Notes: generated by a model from the sequence alone, not told the origin. A DNA stretch of 64,000 nt from CAJQLB01 sp905479065 (GCA_943846735.1 OX044364.1:1240001-1304000); one strand, 5' to 3'; positions 52,069-62,170 are shown, numbered from the stretch's first letter. Made by a program: numbers and translations.

Positions 52069-53168
52069 ACTATTAATAATTTTTCTATGGTATCTGCGAT
52101 ATCTTTTGTTGCATTCACAAAAGCTAATTTTTTTATATTTTCACCTAGTTCTTTTTGCAGTTCTTTTGATTGTAAAAGATTTGCAAACTTATTTTCAAAG
52201 TCAACTTCTAAAACAGCCTCCTTTATTAAAACAGCTCCACCCTTGTCAGCAATTGCATCTGCATTTTTTGTTTGATGATCCTCAGCTACATTAGGAGAGG
52301 GAATGAAAACTACTGGCTTCCCTACGATGCATAACTCTGACACTGAACTAGCTCCTGCTCTTGAAATAACAATATCTGCAGCAGCATATGCCATATCCAT
52401 TCTGTTTAAAAAAGGATGAACTTGAACATCACTTCTATCGTTATAAACTCCAAACTCTTGATCATATAATTTTCCACATTGCCATATAAGCTCTACATTA
52501 TTTCTTCGAAAAAACTCAAGCTTACTTTCAATTAAATTATTAATAGCGCGTGCGCCAAGACTACCTCCCAAAACCAATAAAATTGTCTTGCTGTGCTTAA
52601 CATTAAAAAAATCTTTCGCTTCAATAGACTTATCTGTTAGATAAAGCAAGTCTTGTCTGACAGGATTTCCTGTTTTAATAATTTTATTGGCAGGAAAAAA
52701 TCGTTCTAAATTATCATAGGCCACACATATTTTATTGACTTTATTACCTAATAATTTGTTCGTTATTCCAGGATAAGAATTTTGTTCTTGAATGATACTT
52801 GGGACACCTCTTAAAGCTGCCATAAATAATAAAGGACCACTGGCAAAACCTCCAGTCCCAATAGCAATATCAGGATCAAATTCTTTCAATATTTTTCGCG
52901 AGCGTAGTAAACTCACAATTAATTTGAAAGGAAACAATAAATTTCTCAACGTGAGCCTTCGTTGAAGCCCTGAAATCCATAAGCCCTCAATATTAAAGCC
53001 CGATTCAGGAACTTTATCCATTTCCATTTTATCCTTAGCTCCAACAAATAAAAATTTCGAATTAGGAAAACGACCTCTCAATTCATTGGCAATGGAAATT
53101 GCAGGATATATATGACCTCCAGTTCCACCACCTGATAAAATTACTCTATATGTTGTATTTATATTCAA
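52065..53168 (-). CDS. murG: UDP-GlcNAc:lipid I N-acetylglucosaminyltransferase MurG
   Basis: 367 residues, a GT28 two-Rossmann-domain glycosyltransferase: 'LSGGGTGGHIYPAISIANEL' loop 1, 'GTGGFASGPLL', 'QEQNSYPG', 'VLGGSLGARAIN' and 'DIVISRAGASSVSELC' with the UDP-binding 'EDHQTKNA' at the end. Converts lipid I into lipid II on the inner face of the membrane. Between ftsW (3-base gap) and murC. Confidence 0.96.
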   Translation of the reverse strand: MNINTTYRVILSGGGTGGHIYPAISIANELRGRFPNSKFLFVGAKDKMEMDKVPESGFNIEGLWISGLQRRLTLRNLLFPFKLIVSLLRSRKILKEFDPDIAIGTGGFASGPLLFMAALRGVPSIIQEQNSYPGITNKLLGNKVNKICVAYDNLERFFPANKIIKTGNPVRQDLLYLTDKSIEAKDFFNVKHSKTILLVLGGSLGARAINNLIESKLEFFRRNNVELIWQCGKLYDQEFGVYNDRSDVQVHPFLNRMDMAYAAADIVISRAGASSVSELCIVGKPVVFIPSPNVAEDHQTKNADAIADKGGAVLIKEAVLEVDFENKFANLLQSKELQKELGENIKKLAFVNATKDIADTIEKLLIV

Positions 53169-53171
53169 GTC

Positions 53172-54368
53172 TTAAATTGTTTCACTTAATATTTCAAGAG
53201 GGTTATCTACAAGACCCTCTTGAGATTTAATTTCTTCACGTTTTGCGCTAACACTTAAAACAATACCGATAGCAAGGCAGGTCATCCAAATGGATGTTCC
53301 TCCACTACTAATTAATGGTAATGTTTGACCCGTTACTGGAAATAACTCTACTGCAACTGCCATATTAATTAATGCTTGAAAAACAATGGGCAGTCCGACT
53401 CCAACTACTAATAATTTTCCAAAAACAGTTTCTGATTTTTGAGAAACAATCACTAATCTGATAAGTAAAAGCATATAAAACAATAACAAAAACAACCCTC
53501 CAATCATACCATATTCCTCAATAATTATAGCAAAAATAAAATCAGAAGAAGATTGAGGTAAAAAATTCTTTTGTACACTTTTCCCTGGACCTAATCCTTT
53601 GATCCCTCCGGAAGCAATAGCAATTTTTGCTTTTTCAATTTGATAATTAGCATCGGCATCTTCTCCATTAGAAAAATTATCAATACGACTCATCCAAGTA
53701 TCAATACGATTAGGCATCATGTCAGGAAATGCCTTTGCCAAAAGAATAAAGAATGTGAACACTATTAATCCAGATCCAACAATTAAACCTAAGTAACGTA
53801 AAGGATACCCTCCTAAAAACGCCAATATTACGACCATTGTAAAAATCATCGCTGTAGTCGAAAAATTAGCAGGAAGAATCAAAACTAATATCAAAAAAAC
53901 AGGAGCCCACAAAGGCAGTAATGTTTCCTTAAAAGAAATTTCTTTATGCTGAATCTTTGACAAATAACGAGCCACATAGACCATTAATACCACTGAGGCT
54001 AGTGTTGAGGGCTGAAACGTAAAACCTACTAATGGAACACGAATCCAACGCCTTGCGTTTGTTGCGCTCTCTGCTAGGTCAGGCTGAAACATCGTAACCA
54101 TCAATAAAACCAATACCACAGGAATCATTATCATTGATAATCCCTTAAAATAACGATATGGTATTTTGTGAACGCCATATATAATGGCAAATCCTAAAAA
54201 TAAATGAACAAAATGTTTGATGAAATAATTAAAAGTATGACCGTTATCGCTTGCGTAAGCTAAATTACTTGCCGCACTATAAACAGGTAGAAATGAAAAT
54301 ATTGCAAGCAATGCAGCGATTGCCCATATTAACCTGTCTCCTTTTATATTTTTAAACAACGTTCCCAT
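53172..54368 (-). CDS. ftsW: Lipid II polymerase FtsW (SEDS family)
   Basis: 398 residues with about ten membrane helices. SEDS signatures include 'NARRWIRVPLVGFTFQPS', 'GSGLIV', 'YQIEKAKIAIASGGIKGLGPGKS', 'SDFIFAIIIEEYG' and 'PLISSGGTS'. It polymerises lipid II into septal glycan strands together with FtsI. Its place between murD and murG in the dcw cluster favours FtsW over the elongation homologue RodA. Confidence 0.95.
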   Translation of the reverse strand: MGTLFKNIKGDRLIWAIAALLAIFSFLPVYSAASNLAYASDNGHTFNYFIKHFVHLFLGFAIIYGVHKIPYRYFKGLSMIMIPVVLVLLMVTMFQPDLAESATNARRWIRVPLVGFTFQPSTLASVVLMVYVARYLSKIQHKEISFKETLLPLWAPVFLILVLILPANFSTTAMIFTMVVILAFLGGYPLRYLGLIVGSGLIVFTFFILLAKAFPDMMPNRIDTWMSRIDNFSNGEDADANYQIEKAKIAIASGGIKGLGPGKSVQKNFLPQSSSDFIFAIIIEEYGMIGGLFLLLFYMLLLIRLVIVSQKSETVFGKLLVVGVGLPIVFQALINMAVAVELFPVTGQTLPLISSGGTSIWMTCLAIGIVLSVSAKREEIKSQEGLVDNPLEILSETI

Positions 54369-54374
54369 TAAATT

Positions 54375-55709
54375 TTATAATTGTCTAACAGCATCTTTAA
54401 ATTGTCTTCCTCTGTCTTCATAATTTTTAAATAAATCAAAACTGGCACAAGCAGGAGATAACAACACATTGTCATCAGCTTCAGCAATTTTATATGCAAT
54501 TTTCACCGCCTCACTCATGAATTGAGTTTCAACGATGATATCTACCATATTTCCAAAATTTTCGAATAATTTTTTATTATCAACACCCAAACAAATGATT
54601 GCCTTCACTTTTTCGTTGATAAAAGGATATAACTCCTCGTAATTATTACCCTTATCTTCACCACCAACAATCCATACGGTGGGTGACTCCATGCTCTCAA
54701 GAGCATAATAAGTTGCATTTACGTTTGTCGCTTTTGAGTCATTAATATAATGCACTTTATTTATTTTTAGAACATGTTCCAAACGATGTTCCACTCCATG
54801 AAAATTCTCTAGACACTCACGAATAGTATGTTTTCTAATTTTCAATAATTGGGCAACTGTAGCAGCTGCCATCGCATTTTTAATGTTGTGTTTTCCTTCA
54901 AGTGCTAAGTTTGCTGTTGGCATAATTGTTTGGCTATTATCAATTTTTATTATTATGTTCTCTTTATCCAAAAAAGCCCCTTGCTCTAAACTCTTGACTA
55001 AAGAAAAAGGCACCAAGGTTGATTGGATTTTGTGTTTACTTAAATAATCTACTATGACAGGATCATCTCCGTCATAAATTAAAATATCTTCGTTTGTCTG
55101 ATTTAGTGTGATTCTAAACTTAGACTTTATATAATTTTCAAAATTATTATCATATCTATCTAAATGATCTGGAGTTATGTTGGTAATAATTGCAATATTT
55201 GGTCTGAATTCTTGAATACCATCTAATTGAAAACTACTCAGTTCCAAGACATAATTTTTATACGAGTTCTCAACAACCTGTTTGGCAAAACTATGTCCTA
55301 TATTACCAGCTATTCCAATACTCATTCCAGAGGCGCTAAGAATATGATGCAATAAACTTGTGGTAGTTGTTTTTCCATTACTCCCTGTGATTCCAATGAT
55401 ATTAGAGTTTGTAAACTTTGATGCAAATTCAATCTCTGATATGACCAAAATGTCATTTGATTTTAATTGCAGAACCAATTTTGCAGTATCAGATATTCCA
55501 GGACTCTTCACAACAACATCAGCTCCTAGAATTACATCGCCAGAATGTTGATTTTCTTCCCACTCAATTTCATTTTGCACAAGAACTTCCTTGTATTTTT
55601 CTCTTAGAGGCCCTCCATCAGAAACAAATACATCAAAACCATGTTTCTTGCCTAAAAGCGCGGCTCCAACACCACTTTCCCCTCCCCCAAGAATAACCAA
55701 TCGCTCCAT
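54375..55709 (-). CDS. murD: UDP-N-acetylmuramoylalanine--D-glutamate ligase
   Basis: 444 residues: 'LVILGGGESGVGAALLGKK' N-terminal domain, P-loop 'GITGSNGKTTTTSLLHHIL', 'LELSSFQLD', 'ITPDHLDRYDN', 'FHGVEHRLEHV' and 'YINDSKATNVNAT'. Adds D-Glu to UDP-MurNAc-L-Ala. The start lies next to the mraY stop with no gap (55709/55710), so the two are coupled. Confidence 0.96.
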   Translation of the reverse strand: MERLVILGGGESGVGAALLGKKHGFDVFVSDGGPLREKYKEVLVQNEIEWEENQHSGDVILGADVVVKSPGISDTAKLVLQLKSNDILVISEIEFASKFTNSNIIGITGSNGKTTTTSLLHHILSASGMSIGIAGNIGHSFAKQVVENSYKNYVLELSSFQLDGIQEFRPNIAIITNITPDHLDRYDNNFENYIKSKFRITLNQTNEDILIYDGDDPVIVDYLSKHKIQSTLVPFSLVKSLEQGAFLDKENIIIKIDNSQTIMPTANLALEGKHNIKNAMAAATVAQLLKIRKHTIRECLENFHGVEHRLEHVLKINKVHYINDSKATNVNATYYALESMESPTVWIVGGEDKGNNYEELYPFINEKVKAIICLGVDNKKLFENFGNMVDIIVETQFMSEAVKIAYKIAEADDNVLLSPACASFDLFKNYEDRGRQFKDAVRQL

Positions 55710-56951
55710 CTATCTAATTTTTAATGTTACGATTGAAATAATTGCCAATAGAATACCAATGATCCAAAATCGTGTTACAATCTTACTTTCATGATATCCT
55801 GACTTTTGAAAATGATGATGCAATGGAGACATTTTAAAAATTCGCTTTCCTACACCATATTTTTTTCGTGTATATTTAAAATAACTTACTTGCATGACAA
55901 CCGATAAATTTTCGGCAAGAAAAATACCGCACAATACAGGAATCAACCATTCTTTTCTTACGGCAATCGCTATAACTGCAATGATACCGCCAATCGTCAA
56001 ACTCCCTGTATCACCCATAAACACCTGCGCAGGAAACGCATTGTACCATAAAAATCCTATTAAAGCTCCAACAAATGCAGCAATATAAATAGTGATTTCC
56101 TCAACCCGAGGTATGTACATGATATTAAGATAATCTGAAAAAATAATATTTCCAGAAACCCAAGCAAACACTCCCAATGTTAAAACAATTATCGCCGAAG
56201 TACCTGCTGCTAACCCATCAATTCCATCAGTCAGATTGGCTCCGTTTGATACGGCCGTAATAATGAAAATGGCAGCTAAAATGAATATAACCCATGAATA
56301 AGGCTTGAGTTTTGGACTTATCCAAGTAACTAAACTTGCATAGTCAAATTCATTTCCTTTAACGAAAGGAATCGTTGTTTTAGTGGACTTCTCTTCATTT
56401 TTAAATAACTTAAATGAAGAAATATTTGGATTAGAGGCAATTAGCTCTTGTTGCTGGCTTAAAGGAAGTTTTTCTTTGATCGTTACATTTTCATTAAAAT
56501 AAAGTGTAGCACCAACGATAATTCCCAAGCCAACTTGACCTAATATCTTAAACCTACCCTTTAAACCCTCTTTGTCATTTTTGAATTTCTTAATGTAATC
56601 ATCAATAAATCCAATCACTCCCATCCAACAGGTTGTAATCAATAATAAAATAACATAAACATTATCGAGCTTTGCTAATAAAATTACTGGGATTAATGTG
56701 GCAAATATAATAATTAGGCCTCCCATGGTTGGGGTACCAGCCTTTTGGGCTTGCCCATCAAGACCTAAATCTCTAATAGTTTCACCAACTTGTTTCCTTT
56801 GTAAAAAACTAATAATGCGCTTTCCATAAATCGTAGAAATTAGTAATGACATAATTATAGCAATAGCAGCCCTGAAAGTCAAAAATCCAAAGAGTGATGC
56901 TCCAGGAAATTGAAACTCTTTTTCTAAATATTCAAATAAATAATAAAGCAT
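55710..56951 (-). CDS. mraY: Phospho-N-acetylmuramoyl-pentapeptide-transferase MraY
   Basis: 413 residues, about ten membrane helices. Conserved loops are 'KAGTPTMGGLIII', 'FIDDYIKKFKND' (catalytic Asp pair), 'NGANLTDGIDGLAAGTS', 'FMGDTGSLTIGG' and 'SPLHHHFQKSGYHESKIV'. It links the MurNAc-pentapeptide to undecaprenyl phosphate, giving lipid I. An insertion of about 60 residues after the DD motif is, as I recall, usual in Bacteroidota. Confidence 0.96.
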   Translation of the reverse strand: MLYYLFEYLEKEFQFPGASLFGFLTFRAAIAIIMSLLISTIYGKRIISFLQRKQVGETIRDLGLDGQAQKAGTPTMGGLIIIFATLIPVILLAKLDNVYVILLLITTCWMGVIGFIDDYIKKFKNDKEGLKGRFKILGQVGLGIIVGATLYFNENVTIKEKLPLSQQQELIASNPNISSFKLFKNEEKSTKTTIPFVKGNEFDYASLVTWISPKLKPYSWVIFILAAIFIITAVSNGANLTDGIDGLAAGTSAIIVLTLGVFAWVSGNIIFSDYLNIMYIPRVEEITIYIAAFVGALIGFLWYNAFPAQVFMGDTGSLTIGGIIAVIAIAVRKEWLIPVLCGIFLAENLSVVMQVSYFKYTRKKYGVGKRIFKMSPLHHHFQKSGYHESKIVTRFWIIGILLAIISIVTLKIR

Positions 56952-56958
56952 ACGACTG

Positions 56959-58413
56959 TTATATATTTTTTAAATATGTTTCTAATATTTTGTAATCGTC
57001 AAAACTATTACGGGTACCATTTATCTCTTGATAAGTCTCATGTCCTTTTCCTGCCACCAAAATAATATCATGGGGTTGAGCTAATTGACAAGCTGTATGA
57101 ATTGCTTGTTTTCTATCTGTAATTGACAATGTTTTTTTGAAATTCTGAGGAGCAACACCGATCTCCATCTCTTGGATAATTTGCTCAGGTAGTTCAGTTC
57201 TTGGATTATCACTAGTAAAAATAACTTTACTACTCAACGCTGAGGCAATGTTTGCCATTTTTGGTCGCTTCGTTTTATCTCTATCACCACCGCAACCAAC
57301 AACCGTAATAAGCTCCTCATTTTTTGTACGGATGGAATTGATTGTCTCTAAAACATTTTTTAAAGCATCTGGAGTATGAGCATAATCAACAATAGCAGTA
57401 ATATTATTTGAAATTAAGTACTGAAATCGCCCTCTAACACTTTCTAATTCACTCAATAGCCGAAGAACTTCCGAGCTTTCTAACCCTAAAAGGTTGGCAG
57501 TTCCATAAATGGCCAGAACATTATAGGCATTAAAATTCCCTATAAGCTTGGTCCAAACCTCATTTCCGTTAATATTTAGAAGTAGTCCATTAAATTGATT
57601 TTCTAATATTCGAGCTCTATAATCAGCAATGGTTTTTAATGCATACGTATGTGTTTTTGAACTTGTATTTTGCAACATGAATAGACCATTTTTGTCATCG
57701 GCATTTACTAAAGAAAATGATGATGACGGTAGCTCATCAAAAAACATTTTTTTAACATCCCGATATTCAGAGAATGTTTCATGATAATCAAGATGGTCAT
57801 GTGATAAATTTGTAAAAATGCCTCCTAAAAAATGTAGCCCTTTTGTTCTGTTTTGATGGATGCCATGAGAACTCACTTCCATAAAACAAAATTCAACACC
57901 TTGAACATTCATCTTATGCAGAAATTGATTAATTGCCAACGAATCAGGTGTTGTATGTGTCGACTCGTATACCGTATCATTAATTATGATCTTGACCGTT
58001 GAAATTAAACCAACTTTATAACCTGCTTTTTTAAATAATTCATAAAGTAAGGATGCTATGGTTGTTTTGCCATTTGTTCCTGTAACCCCAATAAGTTTTA
58101 AATTTTCAGATGGTGACTCGTAGTAATTGGATGCCATAATCGCCAACGCAATACTAGAATCTGACACTTTAAGATAAGTCACATTATCGCGGAAATCATT
58201 CGGAAGTTCTTCAACAATAACAGCAGATGCTCCTTTATTTAAAGCACTTTCAATATAATCATGTCCATCAACAACATGCCCCCTAATTGCAATAAAAACA
58301 TCATTAGCGTCAATCTTTCGTGAATCAAATTGAATTGTATTTATATTAATTCCAGTGTCACCAACTACGGTCTCCAGCGTCACTTTATACAATATGTTTT
58401 TTAATACTTTCAT
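56959..58413 (-). CDS. murE: UDP-MurNAc-tripeptide synthetase MurE (meso-DAP type)
   Basis: 484 residues: N-terminal UDP-binding domain ('IQFDSRKIDANDVFIAIRG'), P-loop 'GVTGTNGKTTIASLLYELF', 'FMEVSSHGIHQNR', 'TNLSHDHLDYH', 'VDYAHTPDAL' and 'TSDNPRTE'. The DNPR motif marks enzymes that add meso-diaminopimelate rather than lysine, so the peptidoglycan is DAP-type. Overlaps ftsI by four bases. Confidence 0.96.
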   Translation of the reverse strand: MKVLKNILYKVTLETVVGDTGININTIQFDSRKIDANDVFIAIRGHVVDGHDYIESALNKGASAVIVEELPNDFRDNVTYLKVSDSSIALAIMASNYYESPSENLKLIGVTGTNGKTTIASLLYELFKKAGYKVGLISTVKIIINDTVYESTHTTPDSLAINQFLHKMNVQGVEFCFMEVSSHGIHQNRTKGLHFLGGIFTNLSHDHLDYHETFSEYRDVKKMFFDELPSSSFSLVNADDKNGLFMLQNTSSKTHTYALKTIADYRARILENQFNGLLLNINGNEVWTKLIGNFNAYNVLAIYGTANLLGLESSEVLRLLSELESVRGRFQYLISNNITAIVDYAHTPDALKNVLETINSIRTKNEELITVVGCGGDRDKTKRPKMANIASALSSKVIFTSDNPRTELPEQIIQEMEIGVAPQNFKKTLSITDRKQAIHTACQLAQPHDIILVAGKGHETYQEINGTRNSFDDYKILETYLKNI

Positions 58414-60419
58414 GATAATTTAAGTACAATCTTTATGTTTGTATTCAGTTTAGCACCTTTGGCAATAGACTGACTTCTCACCTTACCTCTGCCAATAATC
58501 TCGACTCTCATTCCCATGTTTTCTAACAAGCTAATTGCGTCCATAGCAGACATACCGTGCAAATCTGGCATGATTGTTTTATACTTTTTAGCCATATCAA
58601 AATAGCTCTCGTAGTTGGTTGTAATTTCAGTGTCTTGAACTTCTAAATCATCTATAACATCGATAATTGGAGTTTCGGTATAAATTTTTTGTGCTACTTT
58701 TTTAAATACAGGACCCGATACGTCGGCTCCATAATATCCAACGCTTTTATCAGGCTCGTGAATGACTACAATACAAGAATATTTCGGGTTTTCTACTGGA
58801 AAATATCCAGCAAAAGACGATATATAATTATGCTTGCCTTTAACCTTATAATTCTTTTGACATGTTCCAGTTTTACCTGCCATTGAGAAATTTTTTGAGT
58901 AAAGACCGTGACCCGTTCCATAATCTTTATTGACCACATCTGACAACAGCGCTTGTAATTTTGATACAGTTTCAGGAGAACAAATCCTGTCATTAATTAC
59001 GGTTTTATCAAATGACTTAATGGTTCTACCGAATTCTTTTACTTCCTTTAAAAACCGAGGTTTCACCATCTCTCCATTATTTGCTATCGCATTGTAAAAT
59101 GTTAGTGTTTGTAAAGGCGTAAAAGACACCCCATAACCAAACGCCATCCACTCAAGGGCAATACCACTCCACAAGTTGTTTTTTACTCTTGGATCGGGAA
59201 TCACAGGTAGTCCTTCCCCTGTTAAAGGCAGATCGAGTGTGTTTTGTAAATTCATGCGATACAAACCATCAATAAATTGCTTTGAATCCTCTTTGTAACT
59301 ATCGTGGATAGCTTTTACTATTCCTGTATTCGAAGACACTGCGAAAGCTTTCGCAACACTAATCTTACCATAACCACCACGCTTTGAGTCTCTTACTTTT
59401 TTTCCGTAAAAAGACAGTATTCCTTTCTCAGTATCGACAACAGTTGACGTATCTATAATTTTATCTTCTAATGCAACTGCTAAGGCCATCAACTTAAACG
59501 TTGATCCTGGCTCGTGAGATTCTCCTACAGCATAATTTAAGCGCTCATAATAATTACCAGCTGTATTTCTCCCCAGGTTTGATATTGCTTTTATTTCTCC
59601 TGTTGTTGTTTCCATAACCACAACTGACCCATGATGAGCCTTATACTTTTCCAATTGCTCAAGTAATGCATGATGAGCAATGTCCTGGATATTTACATCA
59701 ATGGTTGTATATAAATCAAAGCCGTCTTGGGGTTCAACTTGGTCATAATCCTCTATTGGTTTCCATTGACCTTTACCTATTTTTTGCTTTAATCGCCTTC
59801 CATCTAATCCTCGTAAATATTGTTCACCAAAAGCTCCCTCAATACCAGCTCGTGTAATATTATGATTATCATCAACACGCTCATAACCAATGGATCTTTG
59901 TGCGATACCACCCATTGGGTGTTCTCTTTTGGTTTTTTGCTCAACAATAAGACCCCCAGAATTACCACCCATACTTAAGAGCGGAAAACTCCTCATTCTT
60001 AAATAATTAGAGTATCCAAGATTTCGTGCTAGTAAGAGGTATCTGTTTTTATTTACTCGCGCTTTTCGAAGCTCTTTTTCATAATAATCCGAACTTTTAC
60101 CATGAAAAATGGCCAACGAATCGCTTAAAGACTGAATGTGCTTTTCAAATCTTTTCGTAGTTGGAGTTATTGCATCAAAACGAATATCGTACTTAGGAAC
60201 TGACGTTGCTAAAAGGTTACCCTCAGAAGAGTACACATTTCCTCTGTTAGCAGGAATAACGACATTTTGGATTGTTCTTTTCTGCGCTAAACTTTTATAT
60301 TCATCACCTTGTACAAATTGAATTTTCACAATTTGCACAACAATTGATATCGCTAGGACGAACATACATCCAGTTACAAAATACAATCGGTTTAATATGC
60401 TCTTCTCGTTCGCTATCAA
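58410..60419 (-). CDS. ftsI: Septal peptidoglycan transpeptidase FtsI (PBP3) with PASTA domain
   Basis: 669 residues. An N-terminal TM helix (about 10-30) is followed by a PBP dimerisation domain (about 50-230) and a transpeptidase domain (about 255-590). Catalytic motifs are SxxK in 'EPGSTFKLMA', SxN in 'SSNTG' and KTG in 'MAGKTGTCQKN'. A single C-terminal PASTA domain ('MPDLHGMSAMDAISLLENMG') is at about 610-669. It crosslinks septal peptidoglycan in partnership with FtsW. The PASTA domain is absent from E. coli FtsI but common in this phylum. Between ftsL and murE. Confidence 0.95.
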   Translation of the reverse strand: MIANEKSILNRLYFVTGCMFVLAISIVVQIVKIQFVQGDEYKSLAQKRTIQNVVIPANRGNVYSSEGNLLATSVPKYDIRFDAITPTTKRFEKHIQSLSDSLAIFHGKSSDYYEKELRKARVNKNRYLLLARNLGYSNYLRMRSFPLLSMGGNSGGLIVEQKTKREHPMGGIAQRSIGYERVDDNHNITRAGIEGAFGEQYLRGLDGRRLKQKIGKGQWKPIEDYDQVEPQDGFDLYTTIDVNIQDIAHHALLEQLEKYKAHHGSVVVMETTTGEIKAISNLGRNTAGNYYERLNYAVGESHEPGSTFKLMALAVALEDKIIDTSTVVDTEKGILSFYGKKVRDSKRGGYGKISVAKAFAVSSNTGIVKAIHDSYKEDSKQFIDGLYRMNLQNTLDLPLTGEGLPVIPDPRVKNNLWSGIALEWMAFGYGVSFTPLQTLTFYNAIANNGEMVKPRFLKEVKEFGRTIKSFDKTVINDRICSPETVSKLQALLSDVVNKDYGTGHGLYSKNFSMAGKTGTCQKNYKVKGKHNYISSFAGYFPVENPKYSCIVVIHEPDKSVGYYGADVSGPVFKKVAQKIYTETPIIDVIDDLEVQDTEITTNYESYFDMAKKYKTIMPDLHGMSAMDAISLLENMGMRVEIIGRGKVRSQSIAKGAKLNTNIKIVLKLS

Positions 60420-60428
60420 CCTGCTACT

Positions 60429-60746
60429 TTAATTTGTTCTTTTAACTTTTATTTTTTTTGGCGGCACCTCTGACGGAGCCAATCCCTGATCCTTTAACTT
60501 TTTAACAACAGACGACTCCATTCTCAATTGCATTAAACTTTGCCTTCCATCAACAAACGCGGAACGAAGCTCTTTCACCTCTTCCTTTAAACCTGCTATT
60601 TCATATACTTTTCTATCTGCTCTGTGCGAGCTTGCTATCATAATGATGGCAAGTGAAGACAAAAACATAATTAATCTCCAATTCTTAAAAGAATCATCAC
60701 TAATTAAAAAAGTACCTCTTAAAACGTTATAAATATTTTTTTTCAC
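60429..60746 (-). CDS. ftsL: FtsL-like small divisome protein
   Basis: 105 residues: a short cytoplasmic part, one TM helix (about 25-41, 'LIMFLSSLAIIMIAS') and a periplasmic coiled-coil-like stretch ('YEIAGLKEEVKELRSAFVDGRQSLMQLRMES'). This is the normal build of FtsL, which bridges FtsQ/B to FtsW/I. Sequence alone would be weak evidence; size, topology and place between rsmH and ftsI decide it. Gaps of 2 and 9 bases to its neighbours. Confidence 0.85.
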   Translation of the reverse strand: MKKNIYNVLRGTFLISDDSFKNWRLIMFLSSLAIIMIASSHRADRKVYEIAGLKEEVKELRSAFVDGRQSLMQLRMESSVVKKLKDQGLAPSEVPPKKIKVKRTN

Positions 60747-60748
60747 TT

Positions 60749-61648
60749 CTATAATTTTTCTGCAATTCTGAGTTTTGCGCTTCTTGACCTATTATTCAAT
60801 TTTATTTCATCTTCATTTGGAACTATTAATTTGCCAACCTTTTTGAAAGGAACATCTATGCGTCCAAAAACGTCTTTCACTGGCTCTCCTTCAAACAAGC
60901 CACTTCGAATAAATCTTTTTACCAGCCTATCTTCTAAAGAATGATAGGAAATAATGCTCAATCGTCCTCCTTTTTTTAAAACATCAGGTGTTTGCAATAA
61001 AAATTCCTTTAAAACCTCTATTTCCTGATTCACTTCTATTCGAATCGCTTGGTAGATTTGAGCCAAGATTTTATTTTCTTTTCTAGGAGGCGTGAACTTT
61101 TTTAAAATTAATTTTAAATGTTCTGAAGTAAGTATATCACCATTTGAACGCTCGTTTACAATACCCCTTGCAATTTTCGGTGCATTTCGTAGCTCTCCGT
61201 ATTGCCAAAAAATCTGTTTCAATTGACTTTCACTGTACTCATTTACAACATGAAACGCTGACAGCTCTTCTTGCTGATTCATTCTCATATCGAGGTTTGC
61301 CTCAAATCGAGTTGAAAAACCCCTCTCAGGAACATCAAATTGGTGTGATGACACACCAAAATCAGCAAGAATACCGTCAATTGACATTACGCCATGAAAT
61401 TTCAAAAAACGTTTTAGATATCTGAAGTTTTCATTAATCAGCGTAAATCTGCTATCATCAATTCTATTTAAAAGAGCGTCTTGATCTTGATCAAATGCTA
61501 ATAATCGTCCGTTTGAACCAAGTCTTTTTAATATCTCCTTACTGTGACCTCCTCCTCCAAAGGTCACATCAACGTAAGTTCCATTATCATTTATATTTAA
61601 ACCATCAACAGTGTCAATTAGCAATACAGGATTATGATATTCCGTCAT
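60749..61648 (-). CDS. rsmH: 16S rRNA (cytosine1402-N4)-methyltransferase RsmH
   Basis: 299 residues from MTEYHNPVLL; an ATG three codons earlier (61657) is equally possible. SAM-binding motifs include 'VDVTFGGGGHSKEIL' and 'LLAFDQDQDAL'. Family motifs are 'ILADFGVSSHQFDVPERGFS', 'FRIEVN'-type 'AIRIEVNQEIEVL' and 'ISYHSLEDRLVKRFI'. It methylates C1402 in the decoding centre. It overlaps the 3' end of mraZ by 17 bases, the standard head of the dcw cluster. Confidence 0.95.
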   Translation of the reverse strand: MTEYHNPVLLIDTVDGLNINDNGTYVDVTFGGGGHSKEILKRLGSNGRLLAFDQDQDALLNRIDDSRFTLINENFRYLKRFLKFHGVMSIDGILADFGVSSHQFDVPERGFSTRFEANLDMRMNQQEELSAFHVVNEYSESQLKQIFWQYGELRNAPKIARGIVNERSNGDILTSEHLKLILKKFTPPRKENKILAQIYQAIRIEVNQEIEVLKEFLLQTPDVLKKGGRLSIISYHSLEDRLVKRFIRSGLFEGEPVKDVFGRIDVPFKKVGKLIVPNEDEIKLNNRSRSAKLRIAEKL

Positions 61649-62102
61649 CGTTGTCATCTTGTCCCATTACCTCTTCAACTAAATCTGCAAAATCTACCGC
61701 AGCATCATCAATGGCCTTTTCATAATTACCTTTATCCCAAATCTCAATAATGTTCACTGCAGAAGAAACTACAAGCTCATTCAGTATGCCTGCGAACACT
61801 GTCAAATCCTTTGGCATTAATAATCGTCCAGAAGCATCAACCTCTACAACTTTCACTCCTGCTGTAAAGCGTCTTATAAAGTCATTGTTTTTCTTTTTAA
61901 AACGATTGAGTTTGTTGATTTTTTGCATTAATCCTTCCCATTCTTTCAAGGGATACAACTCCAAACAAGGCTGAAAAACAGCTCGTTTTAAAACAAACCC
62001 ATTTTGAATAACAGGCAACAACTGCTTTTTCAATGCAGCTGGAAGCATAAATCTACCTTTAGCATCAGCTTTACACTCGTATGTCCCTATTAATGAATTC
62101 AC
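61632..62102 (-). CDS. mraZ: Transcriptional regulator MraZ
   Basis: 156 residues with the two SpoVT/AbrB-like MraZ repeats: 'ADAKGRFMLPAALKKQ' (about residue 10) and 'VDASGRLLMPKDLTVF' (about residue 92). In E. coli MraZ represses the dcw operon by binding repeats upstream of its own gene. Matching repeats are present here 44-68 bases upstream of the start codon. First gene of the minus-strand dcw cluster. Confidence 0.95.
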   Translation of the reverse strand: MNSLIGTYECKADAKGRFMLPAALKKQLLPVIQNGFVLKRAVFQPCLELYPLKEWEGLMQKINKLNRFKKKNNDFIRRFTAGVKVVEVDASGRLLMPKDLTVFAGILNELVVSSAVNIIEIWDKGNYEKAIDDAAVDFADLVEEVMGQDDNDDGIS

Positions 62103-62145
62103 TTCTTTTCGCTTTTCTATCTAATTGCTAATCTAATAAAAATAT

Positions 62146-62170
62146 TCCCACAATTTACCACAGTTTACCA
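62146..62170 (-). promoter_or_regulatory. MraZ box: three TGGNA repeats at 10-bp spacing
   Basis: On the minus strand TGGTA, TGGTA and TGGGA occur at exact 10-base spacing (plus-strand complements at 62166, 62156 and 62146), with 5-base spacers. The known MraZ operator is three TGGG(A/G) units separated by 5 bases. Two units deviate (TGGTA). Autoregulation of the dcw cluster is inferred. Confidence 0.7.
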
